Source: Methylococcales bacterium (GTDB taxonomy: Bacteria; Pseudomonadota; Gammaproteobacteria; Methylococcales; Methylomonadaceae). Taken from it: a stretch of DNA of 64,000 nt. Location of the stretch: assembly GCA_026398895.1 (NCBI GenBank), contig JAPLRZ010000062.1, forward strand, positions 22,054 to 86,053, read 5' to 3'. The notes beneath the pieces were generated by a model, which saw only the letters and a list, made by a program, of their open reading frames with translations, made no database searches and was not told the origin of the DNA. How positions within the stretch are numbered: position 1 is the stretch's first letter; each line of letters begins with the position of its first letter. The translations under genes were made by a program, and so were the position numbers. Below are positions 46,011 to 54,904 of the stretch, piece by piece.

Positions 46011-47255
46011 CTACGATGCTTTGGGACGTGGCTTAGCCCGTTTATTAGTGGATAACTTGGGTCTGAGCGTTCTTTTTTCAGGTTTGATAATGTCGGCTAA
46101 TAGCTCTTTATCAATCGGCTTAATGGGGATTTTTTGTTCGATATAGTCTTCAATATCGGGCATGGAATAGGCGTATTCTTCACAAATAAAACTAATCGCC
46201 ACACCACTTGCTCCAAATCGTGCGGTGCGTCCAATTCGATGCACATAATCTTCCACATCTTGCGGTAAATCATAATTAAAAACGTGCGACACATCGGCGA
46301 TATGTAAGCCTCTGGCGGCGACATCGGTGGCAATCAACAGGGTGATTTTATTTTCCTGAAAATCGCTGAGTAGGCGTTGGCGTTTGTCTTGCGGCACGTC
46401 ACCACTGAGCGCGGCGGTTTTATAGCCGTTGGCGTTTAAATAATCATCCAGACGTTCGGCACAGCGTTTGGTATTAACAAAAATAATACTGCGTTGCGGT
46501 TGGTGGTTATTTAATATGCCGACTAACAGCGGCAGTTTTTGTTCATTTGATGGACAAAAAGCGTATTGGTCTATGGCTTTGGAGGTGACTTCTTCGCTTT
46601 CAATACGAATCAGCACGGGGTTATTCATGTGCTCATAAGCCAGTTCTGTAACTTTGTAGGATAACGTGGCTGAAAACAGCATATTGAGGCGTTTATCCGC
46701 CTCTGGCATTCGGCGTAATAAAAACCGAATGTCTTTAATAAAACCCAAATCAAACATACGGTCGGCTTCATCCATGACCATCACTTGAATGTTATCCAGC
46801 GTGAAGGCATTTTGCCGATAAAAATCGATAATGCGTCCAGGTGTGCCGATAATGACATCGACATTGGATTTTATTTTATCCAGTTGTTTTTGGTAATCGG
46901 TGCCGCCATAAATCAGCGCGAATTTAAGCTCTAAATGCTTGCTTAATAACAGCGCGTCTTTATGAATTTGAATCGCTAATTCACGCGTTGGAGCAAGCAC
47001 GATAGCGCGGGGATTTTTAATTTTTTCGCTTTCGTCATTGATTAGCCGCTGAAACAGTGCCAGTAAAAAGGTCGCGGTTTTGCCCGTGCCTGTTTGCGCC
47101 TGCCCTGCAATATCCTTATCGCGTAACAATAAGGGCAATGCCCTGTCTTGTATAGGCGTACATTGATTAAAACCAGCATCGGTTAATCCTTGCAGGATGA
47201 TGTCAGACAATTCGAGATTAGCGAATCGTGTTTGAGTTAAATGGGTTGTATTCAT
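46011..47255 (-). CDS. rhlB: DEAD-box RNA helicase RhlB
   Basis: A 414-residue helicase with Q motif, AQTGTGKT, DEAD (VMDEADRMFDLGF), SAT, and HRIGRTARFG, and a basic tail (KLSTNKRAKPRPK). The divergent position relative to trxA-rho is the conserved location of rhlB, and the RFLLRRMP segment fits RhlB. It unwinds RNA for the degradosome. Confidence 0.93.
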   Translation of the reverse strand: MNTTHLTQTRFANLELSDIILQGLTDAGFNQCTPIQDRALPLLLRDKDIAGQAQTGTGKTATFLLALFQRLINDESEKIKNPRAIVLAPTRELAIQIHKDALLLSKHLELKFALIYGGTDYQKQLDKIKSNVDVIIGTPGRIIDFYRQNAFTLDNIQVMVMDEADRMFDLGFIKDIRFLLRRMPEADKRLNMLFSATLSYKVTELAYEHMNNPVLIRIESEEVTSKAIDQYAFCPSNEQKLPLLVGILNNHQPQRSIIFVNTKRCAERLDDYLNANGYKTAALSGDVPQDKRQRLLSDFQENKITLLIATDVAARGLHIADVSHVFNYDLPQDVEDYVHRIGRTARFGASGVAISFICEEYAYSMPDIEDYIEQKIPIKPIDKELLADIIKPEKRTLRPKLSTNKRAKPRPKAS

Positions 47256-47356
47256 AGCCTATAGGATAACGCAAAAACGGCTATGATTGAAATTGATTGA
47301 CTGATACCCCCTATCCCTCCTATAGTTTTACCTATTTAAACAATGGAGAAATAAAA

Positions 47357-47680
47357 GTGAGCGAAGTAATTCATGTAAGCGATAGTGAGTTTGATAGCCA
47401 AGTTCTTAAGGCACGAGGTTCAGTATTAGTAGATTTTTGGGCGGAATGGTGTGGTCCATGCAAAATGATAGCCCCCATTTTGGACGAAATTGCCAAAGAA
47501 TACCAAGGCAAATTAACAGTCGTTAAAATAAATATCGATGAAAATCCAGCAACGCCACAACGCTACGGTGTGCGTGGTATTCCAACCCTGCTTATTTTTA
47601 AAGGTGGCGAAGTCGAGGCAACCAAAGTAGGCGCGTTATCAAAAGGTCAGTTAGTCCAGTTTATCGACAGCAATTTATAA
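47357..47680 (+). CDS. trxA: Thioredoxin
   Basis: 107 residues from a GTG at 47357, which follows TGGAG at 47345. The ATG-less upstream extension is not conserved. The active site WCGPC has Cys32 and Cys35 as in E. coli TrxA, and [12 protein letters not shown] is the cis-Pro region. It is a general disulfide reductant and is placed before rho as usual. Confidence 0.95.
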   Translation: MSEVIHVSDSEFDSQVLKARGSVLVDFWAEWCGPCKMIAPILDEIAKEYQGKLTVVKINIDENPATPQRYGVRGIPTLLIFKGGEVEATKVGALSKGQLVQFIDSNL

Positions 47681-47860
47681 TCTACCAATCTTGAGTTCGT
47701 TACAAAAGTTGGACGGACTCAAGCTCTTTACGTTATACTTACCACAGCGCACAATCTGCGCATTCCTATCGTCCGATAAAGTACACCCCTGAATTTCCCA
47801 ATCCTATCTTTGTTGTTACCGTGTTCCACAGTAGCTACTTTTCTTTGAGCAATCTTTTAT

Positions 47861-49117
47861 ATGAATTTAACCGAGTTAAAACTAAAACAAATCAGTGAAG
47901 TTATTGAAATCGCCGAGTCACTTGGACTCGAAAATGTCGCCAGATCACGAAAGCAAGACTTGATTTTTGCCATTCTAAAAAAACAAGCAAAAGCAGGTGA
48001 TGACATTTATGGTGATGGTGTCTTGGAAATTTTACAAGACGGTTTTGGTTTTTTGCGAACGCCAGGATGTTCTTATCTCGCAGGTCCAGACGATATTTAT
48101 GTTTCTCCCAGTCAAATTAGACGCTTTTCTTTAAAAACAGGCGACACTATCAGTGGCAAGATCAGACCGCCTAAAGATAACGAACGTTATTTCGCCATGC
48201 TCAAAGTCGATCAAATCAACTTTGAACCCCCCGAAAATACCAAAAACAAAATCACCTTTTCCAACCTCACGCCGCTATTCGCTAAACAACGTTTTGTTCT
48301 CGAACAAGGCAACGGCACCAGCGAAGATTTAACAGGTCGTATCATCGATTTAATTGCCCCCATTGGTAAAGGTCAACGGGGCTTAATCGTGTCACCGCCA
48401 AAAGCGGGTAAAACCATGATTATCCAAAGCCTAGCAAAAGCGATTGCCGAACAAAATCCTGAGTGTTATTTGATTGTTTTGTTGATTGACGAACGCCCAG
48501 AAGAAGTCACCGAAATGGAACGCTGTGTGCGTGGTGAAGTTATTTCCAGTACCTTTGATGAACCCGCTACTCGTCACGTCCAAGTTGCCGAAATGGTGAT
48601 CGAAAAAGCTCGCCGTTTAGTCGAACATAAACACGATGTGGTGATTTTATTAGATTCGATCACTCGTTTAGCCAGAGCTTACAACACCGTTGTGCCGTCA
48701 TCGGGCAAAATATTAACAGGTGGTGTCGATGCCAATGCCTTAGAAAAACCCAAACGCTTTTTTGGCGCGGCAAGAAATATTGAAGAAGGTGGTAGCTTAA
48801 CCATTATTGCCACTGCATTAGTTGAAACGGGTTCTAAAATGGATGACGTGATTTTTGAAGAATTCAAAGGCACAGGCAATATGGAACTGCATTTGGATAG
48901 AAAAATCGCTGAAAAACGTATTTATCCTGCGATTAATATCAACCGTTCTGGCACACGTCGCGAAGAATATTTAGTTGACCCCGACACGCTACAAAAAACA
49001 TGGATACTGCGCAAAATCCTGCAACCGATGGATGAAACTGCGGCTTCTGAATTTTTGATTGGCAAACTCAAAGACTTTAAAACTAACGTTGATTTTTTTG
49101 ATTCAATGAAACGGTAG
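47861..49117 (+). CDS. rho: Transcription termination factor Rho
   Basis: A 418-residue hexameric helicase. The N-terminal RNA-binding cold-shock-like part contains [14 protein letters not shown] and [12 protein letters not shown]. The Walker A segment PPKAGKT is at about 180-186, with [13 protein letters not shown] and the C-terminal NRSGTRREE. Length is standard. The 180-bp gap after trxA probably holds its own promoter or autoregulatory leader. Confidence 0.97.
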   Translation: MNLTELKLKQISEVIEIAESLGLENVARSRKQDLIFAILKKQAKAGDDIYGDGVLEILQDGFGFLRTPGCSYLAGPDDIYVSPSQIRRFSLKTGDTISGKIRPPKDNERYFAMLKVDQINFEPPENTKNKITFSNLTPLFAKQRFVLEQGNGTSEDLTGRIIDLIAPIGKGQRGLIVSPPKAGKTMIIQSLAKAIAEQNPECYLIVLLIDERPEEVTEMERCVRGEVISSTFDEPATRHVQVAEMVIEKARRLVEHKHDVVILLDSITRLARAYNTVVPSSGKILTGGVDANALEKPKRFFGAARNIEEGGSLTIIATALVETGSKMDDVIFEEFKGTGNMELHLDRKIAEKRIYPAININRSGTRREEYLVDPDTLQKTWILRKILQPMDETAASEFLIGKLKDFKTNVDFFDSMKR

Positions 49118-49130
49118 TCAATTCGATAAA

Positions 49131-49152
49131 GCCCACAGTTCGCACTGTGGGC
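49131..49152 (+). terminator. Hairpin after rho
   Basis: GCCCACAGT and ACTGTGGGC form a nine-base stem with a four-base loop. The T-run is missing, so termination is likely but not certain. Confidence 0.45.
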
Positions 49153-49254
49153 AACCACCTTGTCACTTAGTTACAACCCTGATTGCGTGCAGTTCTTACG
49201 CAAGTAGTACCACCTGACGTTGATTCACCAAGTATTTTTGATAAGGAAAACCCC

Positions 49255-50031
49255 ATGCACACTCCAAAAATTTTGGCTATTTTAGCTGCGGTTGTTAGTG
49301 TGACATCCTGTACAGCTACTAACACAATCGCTGACACATCAACCGAACCATTGACGCACACTCACTGGTTACTGACTAACCTGCATAGCGCGTCGTTAGT
49401 ACCTGACTCACTGATTAGCATTAATTTTGAAAACGACAAGATAACGGGCAAAGAGGGCTGTAACAATTACAACACCTCATACAGCGTAAATGCTGGAAAA
49501 TTAAGCGTCAACAAGCAAGTAATAACAACAATGATGGCTTGTCCTGAGCCAATCATGCAGCAAGCATCCACCTACATCAACGCCTTGACAGAGGCAACTA
49601 ACTACAAAATTGACGGCTCGCAATTAACGCTGATGAATACGAGTGGAAAAATACTGGCAACTTTCATCAAGCAGAGCGGCGAATTAAGCGGTACCTCGTG
49701 GACAGTCACCCATATTAATAACGGCAAACAAGCGGTAACCAGCCTTATTAAGGATTCAAAACTCACGAGTGTGTTCAGCACCGATGGTAAAATCAGCGGC
49801 TCAGCTGGATGCAATGATTACCTTGCCACTTATGAAACCACAGGGGAAACTGTCAAAATTGGCTCAATAGCATCCACGCGTAAAATGTGTGCTGAACCTA
49901 CTGGGCTTATGGAACAAGAAAACCAGTTTTTGACAGCGTTAGCAAGTGTTGCAAGCTATCAATTCGATGGCGAAAGACTAAATTTTCGTACCGCTAATGG
50001 TGCGCTTGCCCTGGTATTGGTTAAGCCGTAA
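49255..50031 (+). CDS. Lipoprotein with two META (HslJ-like) domains
   Basis: 258 residues from the ATG at 49255, which has AAGGA upstream. A lipobox (VTSC, Cys20) is followed by two similar META domains of about 110 residues. Each contains W(L/T)..., G-GCN(N/D)Y and MAC/MCAEP elements. Such proteins (HslJ relatives) are linked to heat or antibiotic stress in E. coli. The fused double domain is common in environmental proteobacteria. Confidence 0.85.
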   Translation: MHTPKILAILAAVVSVTSCTATNTIADTSTEPLTHTHWLLTNLHSASLVPDSLISINFENDKITGKEGCNNYNTSYSVNAGKLSVNKQVITTMMACPEPIMQQASTYINALTEATNYKIDGSQLTLMNTSGKILATFIKQSGELSGTSWTVTHINNGKQAVTSLIKDSKLTSVFSTDGKISGSAGCNDYLATYETTGETVKIGSIASTRKMCAEPTGLMEQENQFLTALASVASYQFDGERLNFRTANGALALVLVKP

Positions 50032-50039
50032 TGGGCTTT

Positions 50040-51752
50040 TCAAACCAACTGATACAGTAAAATTAAATTGCTCAGCAGTAATAAAACAGACAAGCTTTTC
50101 CAAAAATACAACGGATTGCGCTGAATTAATGGTACAAACGCATCACCTTTTAAAAATGCAAGGTTTGGTGTGTGTAAGTCGTACAAAAATTCAGACAGCG
50201 TGTCATAACGGTATTGTGGATTGATTGCCGTGGCTTTACGCAACGCACCATCCATCCATATCGGTACCATTTCATTGCAATGCACACTGGGCAGATAGAC
50301 GAGTTTTTGTAGTTTTATAGCTGTAGGTTTTTCTGGCAAATCCTGACCGAACGGCAATGCACTGTTCAGTATTTCATAAGCAATGACCCCCAAGGAAAAT
50401 AAATCCGATTTAACGGTACCGCCCTGCCCTGTGTGATATTCGGGCGCGGTGTAATTGACTGTGCCGAGTAAGTTATCATCAACTAACGGCGCAATTTCTG
50501 AAATTCCCGCAATTTTAACTGAACCAAAATCAATAATTTTCACCACACCGTTATAATCAAACATAATGTTTTCAGGTTTTAAATCTTGATGCAACATTTC
50601 CAGTCGATGAAATGCTTGTAAGCCTTTAGCGATTTGTTCAATGATATGAATCGCGGTTTTAACATCGGGCTTAGGGTGGGTTTCCATCCATTGCCTGAGT
50701 GTTCTGCCCTCAATAAATTCAGTAACATAATACAAACTGGTTTTTTTGCGTGGCGTACTCAACACCTTCAATACATTGTCATGATTAATGCGTTTGCCCG
50801 CCCATTCTTCATGCAGAAAAGGCTCAATGTAGTGAGTATCGTCATCGTAAAGCACCGAAGGCACTTTCAAAATGACAGTTTTATTATAGGCAAGGGTATC
50901 AGCGGCTTGGTAAATTTGAGTGCGGGTGCTAGCGTGTAATTCAGCTTCAATTCGATAACCATCGAGCATCATGCCGATTTCTAACGGTGGCGGAAATGGC
51001 AGATTAACATGATTGCGAATAATCTCATCTTCTTTGATTTCAGGCAGTTCATCAATTCTAATTAGCTGACAAGTAAGATTATCATCGCTGTGATTATCGC
51101 TGGCTTGTTTCAGAATGCTTGCGGCTTGTAGGTTTAAATCATCACCGTTTTGCAATGCCAACTTTAGAGTTTTTTCATCCATAAAATCATGAATACCATC
51201 AGTAGTCATCAAAAACACATCACCGACTTCCAAGGCAAAAGTTTGATAATCGACTTCTAGCCGTGGCTCTATACCCATTGCCCGATTCAGATAGTTTTTA
51301 TCTTTCGATACCCAAACGCGATGATCGCGGGTTAATTGCTCCAAACCGCCTTGCCGTAAACGGTAAATACGCGAGTCACCAATATGAAAAATGTTGGCAG
51401 TCGTGGACTTAAACACCAAAATACTGAGCGTACTGACCATGCCTTTAGTTGAGTGGTAACGGACTTGCCCTTGACTATATAACCAAGAATTCAGCGCGGA
51501 GAGAATTTTCTGCCCTGCGTGTTTCACTGACCACGAATCAGGGGTGCTGTAGTAATCCGCTAAAAAACTGCCGACACAGCACTGACTGGCTTGCTTGCCT
51601 GCCTCACTGCCGCTCATACCGTCGGCAATTGCAGCAACAATACCTTTATAAGTCAGTTGTGGCTCTTTGGGAACGAGCGATCCAAAAAAATCTTCGTTAT
51701 CAGTTTTGACACCTTTATCACTGGCGTAGCCGATACTTATACTTAATTTCAT
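50040..51752 (-). CDS. Fused PP2C-type phosphatase and Ser/Thr kinase, membrane-anchored
   Basis: About 570 residues from the ATG at 51752. The N-terminal PP2C domain (1-230) has TDNEDFF, AAIADGMSGSEAG, TTDGIHDF and DNLTC. The kinase domain (about 250-530) has VILKVP (Lys), HQDLKPENIMFD (HQD in place of HRD) and IIDFGSVK. The glycine-rich loop is not evident, as in other members of this fused family. A C-terminal membrane helix ends the protein. It resembles proteins adjacent to nitrate transport genes, but none is seen here. Confidence 0.85.
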   Translation of the reverse strand: MKLSISIGYASDKGVKTDNEDFFGSLVPKEPQLTYKGIVAAIADGMSGSEAGKQASQCCVGSFLADYYSTPDSWSVKHAGQKILSALNSWLYSQGQVRYHSTKGMVSTLSILVFKSTTANIFHIGDSRIYRLRQGGLEQLTRDHRVWVSKDKNYLNRAMGIEPRLEVDYQTFALEVGDVFLMTTDGIHDFMDEKTLKLALQNGDDLNLQAASILKQASDNHSDDNLTCQLIRIDELPEIKEDEIIRNHVNLPFPPPLEIGMMLDGYRIEAELHASTRTQIYQAADTLAYNKTVILKVPSVLYDDDTHYIEPFLHEEWAGKRINHDNVLKVLSTPRKKTSLYYVTEFIEGRTLRQWMETHPKPDVKTAIHIIEQIAKGLQAFHRLEMLHQDLKPENIMFDYNGVVKIIDFGSVKIAGISEIAPLVDDNLLGTVNYTAPEYHTGQGGTVKSDLFSLGVIAYEILNSALPFGQDLPEKPTAIKLQKLVYLPSVHCNEMVPIWMDGALRKATAINPQYRYDTLSEFLYDLHTPNLAFLKGDAFVPLIQRNPLYFWKSLSVLLLLSNLILLYQLV

Positions 51753-51889
51753 AATAGTTTTAGGTTGAATGGGGGTATTCCATCGTACCAAATTACTAAC
51801 ATAATTTCTTAACAAAAAGTCGGCGTGTCTATTTATCCATCGTCATTCCAGCAGGGCTGCTGGAATCCCTGCCAGAATAATGAAATCGT

Positions 51890-52024
51890 ATGATTTTGGT
51901 TGACACCAGTGTATGGATAGATTTTTTTAACGAAAAAGAGTTGCTCCATGTCGCCACGCTTGAGTTCTCAATTCAGCAAGAAGTAGATATTGCTATGTGT
52001 GGTGTGGTGCTTTACAAAGTTTGA
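51890..52024 (+). pseudogene. Truncated vapC (PIN toxin) remnant, copy 1
   Basis: The 44-residue frame MILVDTSVWIDFFNEKE is the N-terminus of a VapC toxin with the first Asp, and continues to EVDIAMCGVVLYKV before a stop. The C-terminal two thirds is missing. A frameshifted relative lies at 54262-54402. Confidence 0.8.
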
Positions 52025-52080
52025 TTAATGTATATTATGCGCATAAAATCCCCACATAGATTCACACAGGAGATTGCATC

Positions 52081-52326
52081 ATGAATCAGGTATTAACTAC
52101 GCCAGTCTTAAAAAAACCAACGAATGTCAGTATCAATAGCGAATTATTGTTAAAAGCCAAGCAACTTAAAATTAATTTATCCGCTACATTGGAAGCTGCA
52201 CTGATTGAAATCATTAATGACAAACAACGCGAAATCTGGAAATGCGAAAATGAAACCGCTATTGAGGCATATAATCAAATGGTGGAAAACACAGGTGTTT
52301 TTAGTGATGAGTTGCGGAATTTTTAA
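52081..52326 (+). CDS. ccdA: CcdA-type antitoxin
   Basis: An 81-residue protein with a ribbon-helix-helix N-terminus (KKPTNVSINSELLLKAKQL, LSATLEAALIEI) and the CcdA C-terminal segment that binds CcdB (IEAYNQMVENTGVFSDELRNF). An AGGAG site precedes it and the stop overlaps ccdB by one base. It neutralises the gyrase poison and represses the operon. Confidence 0.9.
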   Translation: MNQVLTTPVLKKPTNVSINSELLLKAKQLKINLSATLEAALIEIINDKQREIWKCENETAIEAYNQMVENTGVFSDELRNF

Positions 52327-52643
52327 TGGCGCAGTTTTGGGTTTATAAAAATACCAACCACGCCACGCAACAGCGTGTTCCGTATTTATTGGATATTCAG
52401 TCTTCTTTGCTGGATGATTTACAAACCACCGTTGTGATTCCATTATATCCTAAAGCCTTGATAGGCAAAGCCGCGATAACTAGGCTTTGTCCCGAAGTAG
52501 AAATAGAGGGCGAAAAATTTGTGGCACTCACATCGCAAATAGCGGGCATTGATCGTAAAGTTTTAGGGCAGAAAATTTGCAATTTATCAGTGTATCGTTC
52601 TGACATCGTTGCTGCTGTCGATTTTATCATTTCAGGGATTTAG
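52326..52643 (+). CDS. ccdB: CcdB-type gyrase toxin
   Basis: A 105-residue SH3-like toxin that traps DNA gyrase. It starts AQFWVYKN, has the conserved PYLLDIQSSLLDDL and VIPLYP strands, and ends DFIISGI. The ending resembles the DFLITGI of the Vibrio fischeri CcdB rather than the FWGI of the F plasmid, so it is probably functional. Confidence 0.9.
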   Translation: MAQFWVYKNTNHATQQRVPYLLDIQSSLLDDLQTTVVIPLYPKALIGKAAITRLCPEVEIEGEKFVALTSQIAGIDRKVLGQKICNLSVYRSDIVAAVDFIISGI

Positions 52644-52647
52644 CAAT

Positions 52648-52723
52648 AAAAAACCGCCTTTGGTTTTGATTGGAGGCGGTTGTTGGTTGGTTTGATGGGT
52701 TTTGTAAGCTCTACCCATCTTAC
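52648..52723 (-). repeat. 76-bp direct repeat with terminator hairpin, copy A
   Basis: Nearly identical to 53387-53462, with about four differences. It contains the AACCGCC...GGCGGTT hairpin with an A-run before it, so on the minus strand it ends in T and would terminate the DUF3782-like gene. It then has the TTGGTTTGATGGGTTTT segment shared with 2204-2220. Confidence 0.85.
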
Positions 52724-52780
52724 GAGTTACGAGTTAAATTGGTATGACAGGGTTGACACAATAAAGCCACAGATAAGGCA

Positions 52781-53329
52781 TTACCAAAATTTTGCTTTAA
52801 ATTTCAAATCATTACGCACCACTAACTGATTTCCAGTTTGACCTATCACATACAAACCTTGTCGATAGGCGTATTGTGCGACATTTTCAGGAATAACCAT
52901 CGCCGTGACTGCCCCCAGCACTTTTTTGTTGCTATACGCAGGCAATAAACGTTTTAATTTTTCCAAGCGTTCTAAATATTCATTAATATCATCAATTCCC
53001 AGCGTACTTTTACATTCAATGGCAATAATATCTGTGTCATTAACGACTAATAAATCGACTTCAATGCCTTCACCATCACGGGTTGAGGTAACATTTCGGT
53101 GTACTTCATGCACATCAATACCACGTTCCTGAAATAAACGCACAGCGGCGGGGTGTACCATTTCTTCAATAAAATCGCCAAGTTTATTACCTAAGCGACC
53201 GATACTTTCAGTGACTTCTTTAATTTTTTTATCGGTTTCCTGAAATTTTCTGTCAGTTTCCTGAAATTTTCTGTCGGTTTCCTGAAAAAGTTTCCAAATG
53301 TCATCTAAGGTAGGTTCTGCGAGGCTCAT
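52781..53329 (-). CDS. DUF3782-like PD-(D/E)XK nuclease-fold protein (copy 3 of 3)
   Basis: A 182-residue protein closely related to the one at 2304-2879. Three copies of the heptad FQETDRK near residues 15-37 form a short coiled coil. The core includes SIGRLGNKLGDFIEEM, RDGEGIEVDLLVVN (Asp) and IAIECKS (E-x-K). The heptads come from a 21-bp tandem repeat in the DNA. The gene sits between two 76-bp direct repeats. The biological role is unknown. Confidence 0.72.
   Translation of the reverse strand: MSLAEPTLDDIWKLFQETDRKFQETDRKFQETDKKIKEVTESIGRLGNKLGDFIEEMVHPAAVRLFQERGIDVHEVHRNVTSTRDGEGIEVDLLVVNDTDIIAIECKSTLGIDDINEYLERLEKLKRLLPAYSNKKVLGAVTAMVIPENVAQYAYRQGLYVIGQTGNQLVVRNDLKFKAKFW
53218..53289. 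repeat. 21-bp tandem repeat coding for heptads
   Basis: The unit TTTCCTGAAATTTTCTGTC(A/G)G is repeated about three times within the 5' part of the DUF3782-like gene. Each unit codes for one QETDRKF heptad, so copy number changes would lengthen or shorten the coiled coil in whole turns. Confidence 0.8.
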
Positions 53330-53386
53330 TTTATTCTCCTAAAGTGTTGCTTATATTTTAACAAACATTGCTTATTTTGAAGCCAC

Positions 53387-53462
53387 AAAAAACCGCCTTT
53401 GGTTTTGACTGGAGGCGGTTGTTGGTTGGTTTGATGGGTTTTGCAAGCTCTATCCATCTTAC
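53387..53462 (-). repeat. 76-bp direct repeat with terminator hairpin, copy B
   Basis: The second copy, upstream of the DUF3782-like gene. In the gene's direction it reads AAAACCCATCAAACCAA and then the AACCGCC...GGCGGTTTTTT hairpin, the same order as at 2204-2256 before the paralogue. Confidence 0.85.
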
Positions 53463-53530
53463 TGGTTAAGAAGATTGACTGTGTAAACATTTTTGTTTAT
53501 CATTTACTCCCAAGTAACAAGAGGGTAAAT

Positions 53531-53710
53531 ATGAAATATAGCGAGTTTACTAAATGGCTAAAATCTAAAGGTGTTACCTTTAAACAAGGTAAGAAACACA
53601 TTAGGTTATCTCTTAATGGCAAACAAAGTACGTTGCCAAGACACGCTGGTGAAATAAACGATGGGTTGCGAAACGCCATCATTAAGCAGCTAAATTTAAC
53701 TTACCCATAA
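53531..53710 (+). CDS. hicA: HicA-family toxin
   Basis: 59 residues from the ATG at 53531, preceded by AGAGGGTAAAT. The catalytic histidine lies in QGKKHIRLSLNG, and LPRHAGEINDGLRNAIIKQL is the conserved C-terminal half. It is a second, unrelated hicA in the window. It lies 114 bp before hicB, unlike the overlapping pair at 3152. Confidence 0.85.
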   Translation: MKYSEFTKWLKSKGVTFKQGKKHIRLSLNGKQSTLPRHAGEINDGLRNAIIKQLNLTYP

Positions 53711-53722
53711 AGTTACAAGGTT

Positions 53723-53753
53723 TGAGTGGAGTCGGTAACACAGACTCCACTCA
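53723..53753. repeat. Palindrome between hicA and hicB
   Basis: TGAGTGGAGTC and GACTCCACTCA form an 11-bp stem with a nine-base loop. It contains the GGAGT/ACTCC ends of the dispersed family and separates the two genes of the toxin-antitoxin pair. Confidence 0.75.
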
Positions 53754-53824
53754 CTACCCACGCGGAGCATTCCAAAATCTATAAAATTGGAACATTACCG
53801 CCTATTCGATTTGGAGATATAAAT

Positions 53825-54253
53825 ATGCGTTATCCTGTCATTATTGAAAAATCAGACGAATCTAGTTTTTTTGTCAGTTTCCCCGATATTCCAGAAGCAT
53901 TAACACAAGGCGATACCTTGGAAGAGGCTTTAGCAATGGGAAGGGATGCCTTAGAAACAGCACTAGAATTTTATTTTGAAGATGAACGAACAGTGCCATT
54001 ACCGTCTAAACCAAACCCCGACCAGCTTGTAGTCGAGTTAAGCCCATCACTCTGGGCTAAGGTTCTTTTGCTAAATGAAATGGTTTTGCAAAATATGCGT
54101 CCTGCTGATCTTGCGCGTAAATTATCTGTGCGTCCGCAGGAAGTCACCAGACTTATGAATCTTAAGCACGCAACAAAAATAGATACTATTTCCAGTGCCT
54201 TTAATGCAATGGGTAAAACACTGGAATTTGTTGTAGCAAGTAACCACGCATAA
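53825..54253 (+). CDS. hicB: HicB-family antitoxin with DNA-binding domain
   Basis: 142 residues from the ATG at 53825 (TTGGAGAT upstream). The N-terminal RNase H-like HicB domain has FFVSFPDIPEALTQGDTLEEAL. The C-terminal helix-turn-helix (MRPADLARKLSVRPQEVTRL) resembles Cro/XRE folds, so this longer HicB should repress its own operon. A GTG at 53726 in the palindrome would give an unconserved leader and is rejected. Confidence 0.88.
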   Translation: MRYPVIIEKSDESSFFVSFPDIPEALTQGDTLEEALAMGRDALETALEFYFEDERTVPLPSKPNPDQLVVELSPSLWAKVLLLNEMVLQNMRPADLARKLSVRPQEVTRLMNLKHATKIDTISSAFNAMGKTLEFVVASNHA

Positions 54254-54261
54254 AATATTGT

Positions 54262-54402
54262 GTATGGATAGATTTTTTTAACGGAAAAGAGTTGCCCATG
54301 TCGTCACGCTTGAGTTTTCAATTCGGCAAGAATTAGATATTGCTATGTGTGGTGCTAACGGAAGTATTACAGCGTATTTCTAACGACAAACAGTATCTAT
54401 GA
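54262..54402 (+). pseudogene. Frameshifted vapC remnant, copy 2
   Basis: Similar at the DNA level to 51906-52012. The frame reads VWIDFFNGKELP, then a one-base loss shifts it to the frame with HVVTLEFSIRQELDIAMCG, and a further shift gives LTEVLQRISNDKQYL. It carries more of the toxin than copy 1 but cannot be expressed. Confidence 0.75.
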
Positions 54403-54412
54403 GTTAAATTAT

Positions 54413-54501
54413 GTAGCCTGTGTGGAGAGCGTAGCGGAACACGGGTAACAGCGACATCATCACGAAAAGCCCCGCATTCCGCAAGCTCCATGCGGGCTAC
54501 G
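54413..54501. repeat. Inverted REP pair (GTAGCC type)
   Basis: GTAGCCTGTGTGGAG... and ...CTCCATGCGGGCTAC form inverted ends, with AGCGTAGCGGAA and CCGCATTCCGC inside. A related inverted pair lies at about 54713-54828 (AGTAGCCCGCATGAAGC and GGGCTACTTGC). These are the widespread GTAGCCCG-type intergenic repeats. Confidence 0.7.
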
Positions 54502-54523
54502 CGGTTTATGCGGGGTACTTGGT

Positions 54524-54672
54524 CACTTTGTTCACACACCATCCAATCTCACCCCTAAGTCTAGCAGCACTTCGGCTAGTATAAAGGCTAGTAGTTCAAC
54601 ACCAATCGGCGCAAAAGAAAGAAAAGCCAATGTAAATATGAGAGACACCACAAACAATAATATTTTTTTCAT
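54524..54672 (-). pseudogene. Degenerate duplicate of the small secreted protein at 54905
   Basis: On the minus strand an ATG at 54672 opens a signal peptide (MKKILLFVVSLIFTLAFLSF). The 3' end, in another frame, matches the tail of the gene at 54905-55168 (AARLRGEI...CVNK). Most of the middle is lost, so this is a decayed copy. Confidence 0.4.
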
Positions 54673-54904
54673 TATTTTCATAACCCTATTCCTCGTAAAT
54701 AATAAACAGCAAGTAGCCCGCATGAAGCAACGCGGAATGCGGGATTTCATACGCATTTCACCGTATTACGCGAAATGCAACATTGCGAATCTATCCCAGA
54801 TTCCCCTATCGCTCCATCTGGGCTACTTGCTTATAAACTTAAGGTTTATATTGATAAAGACGGGAAATAGGCGTACGCCTACTCCTCGTTTTTTGTAGGT
54901 TGGG

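Noticed and set aside
52326..52643. Apparent loss of the C-terminal Trp needed for toxicity of F-plasmid CcdB
   Set aside because: The ending DFIISGI matches the Vibrio fischeri type of CcdB (DFLITGI), which is an active toxin, so this is a normal variant.
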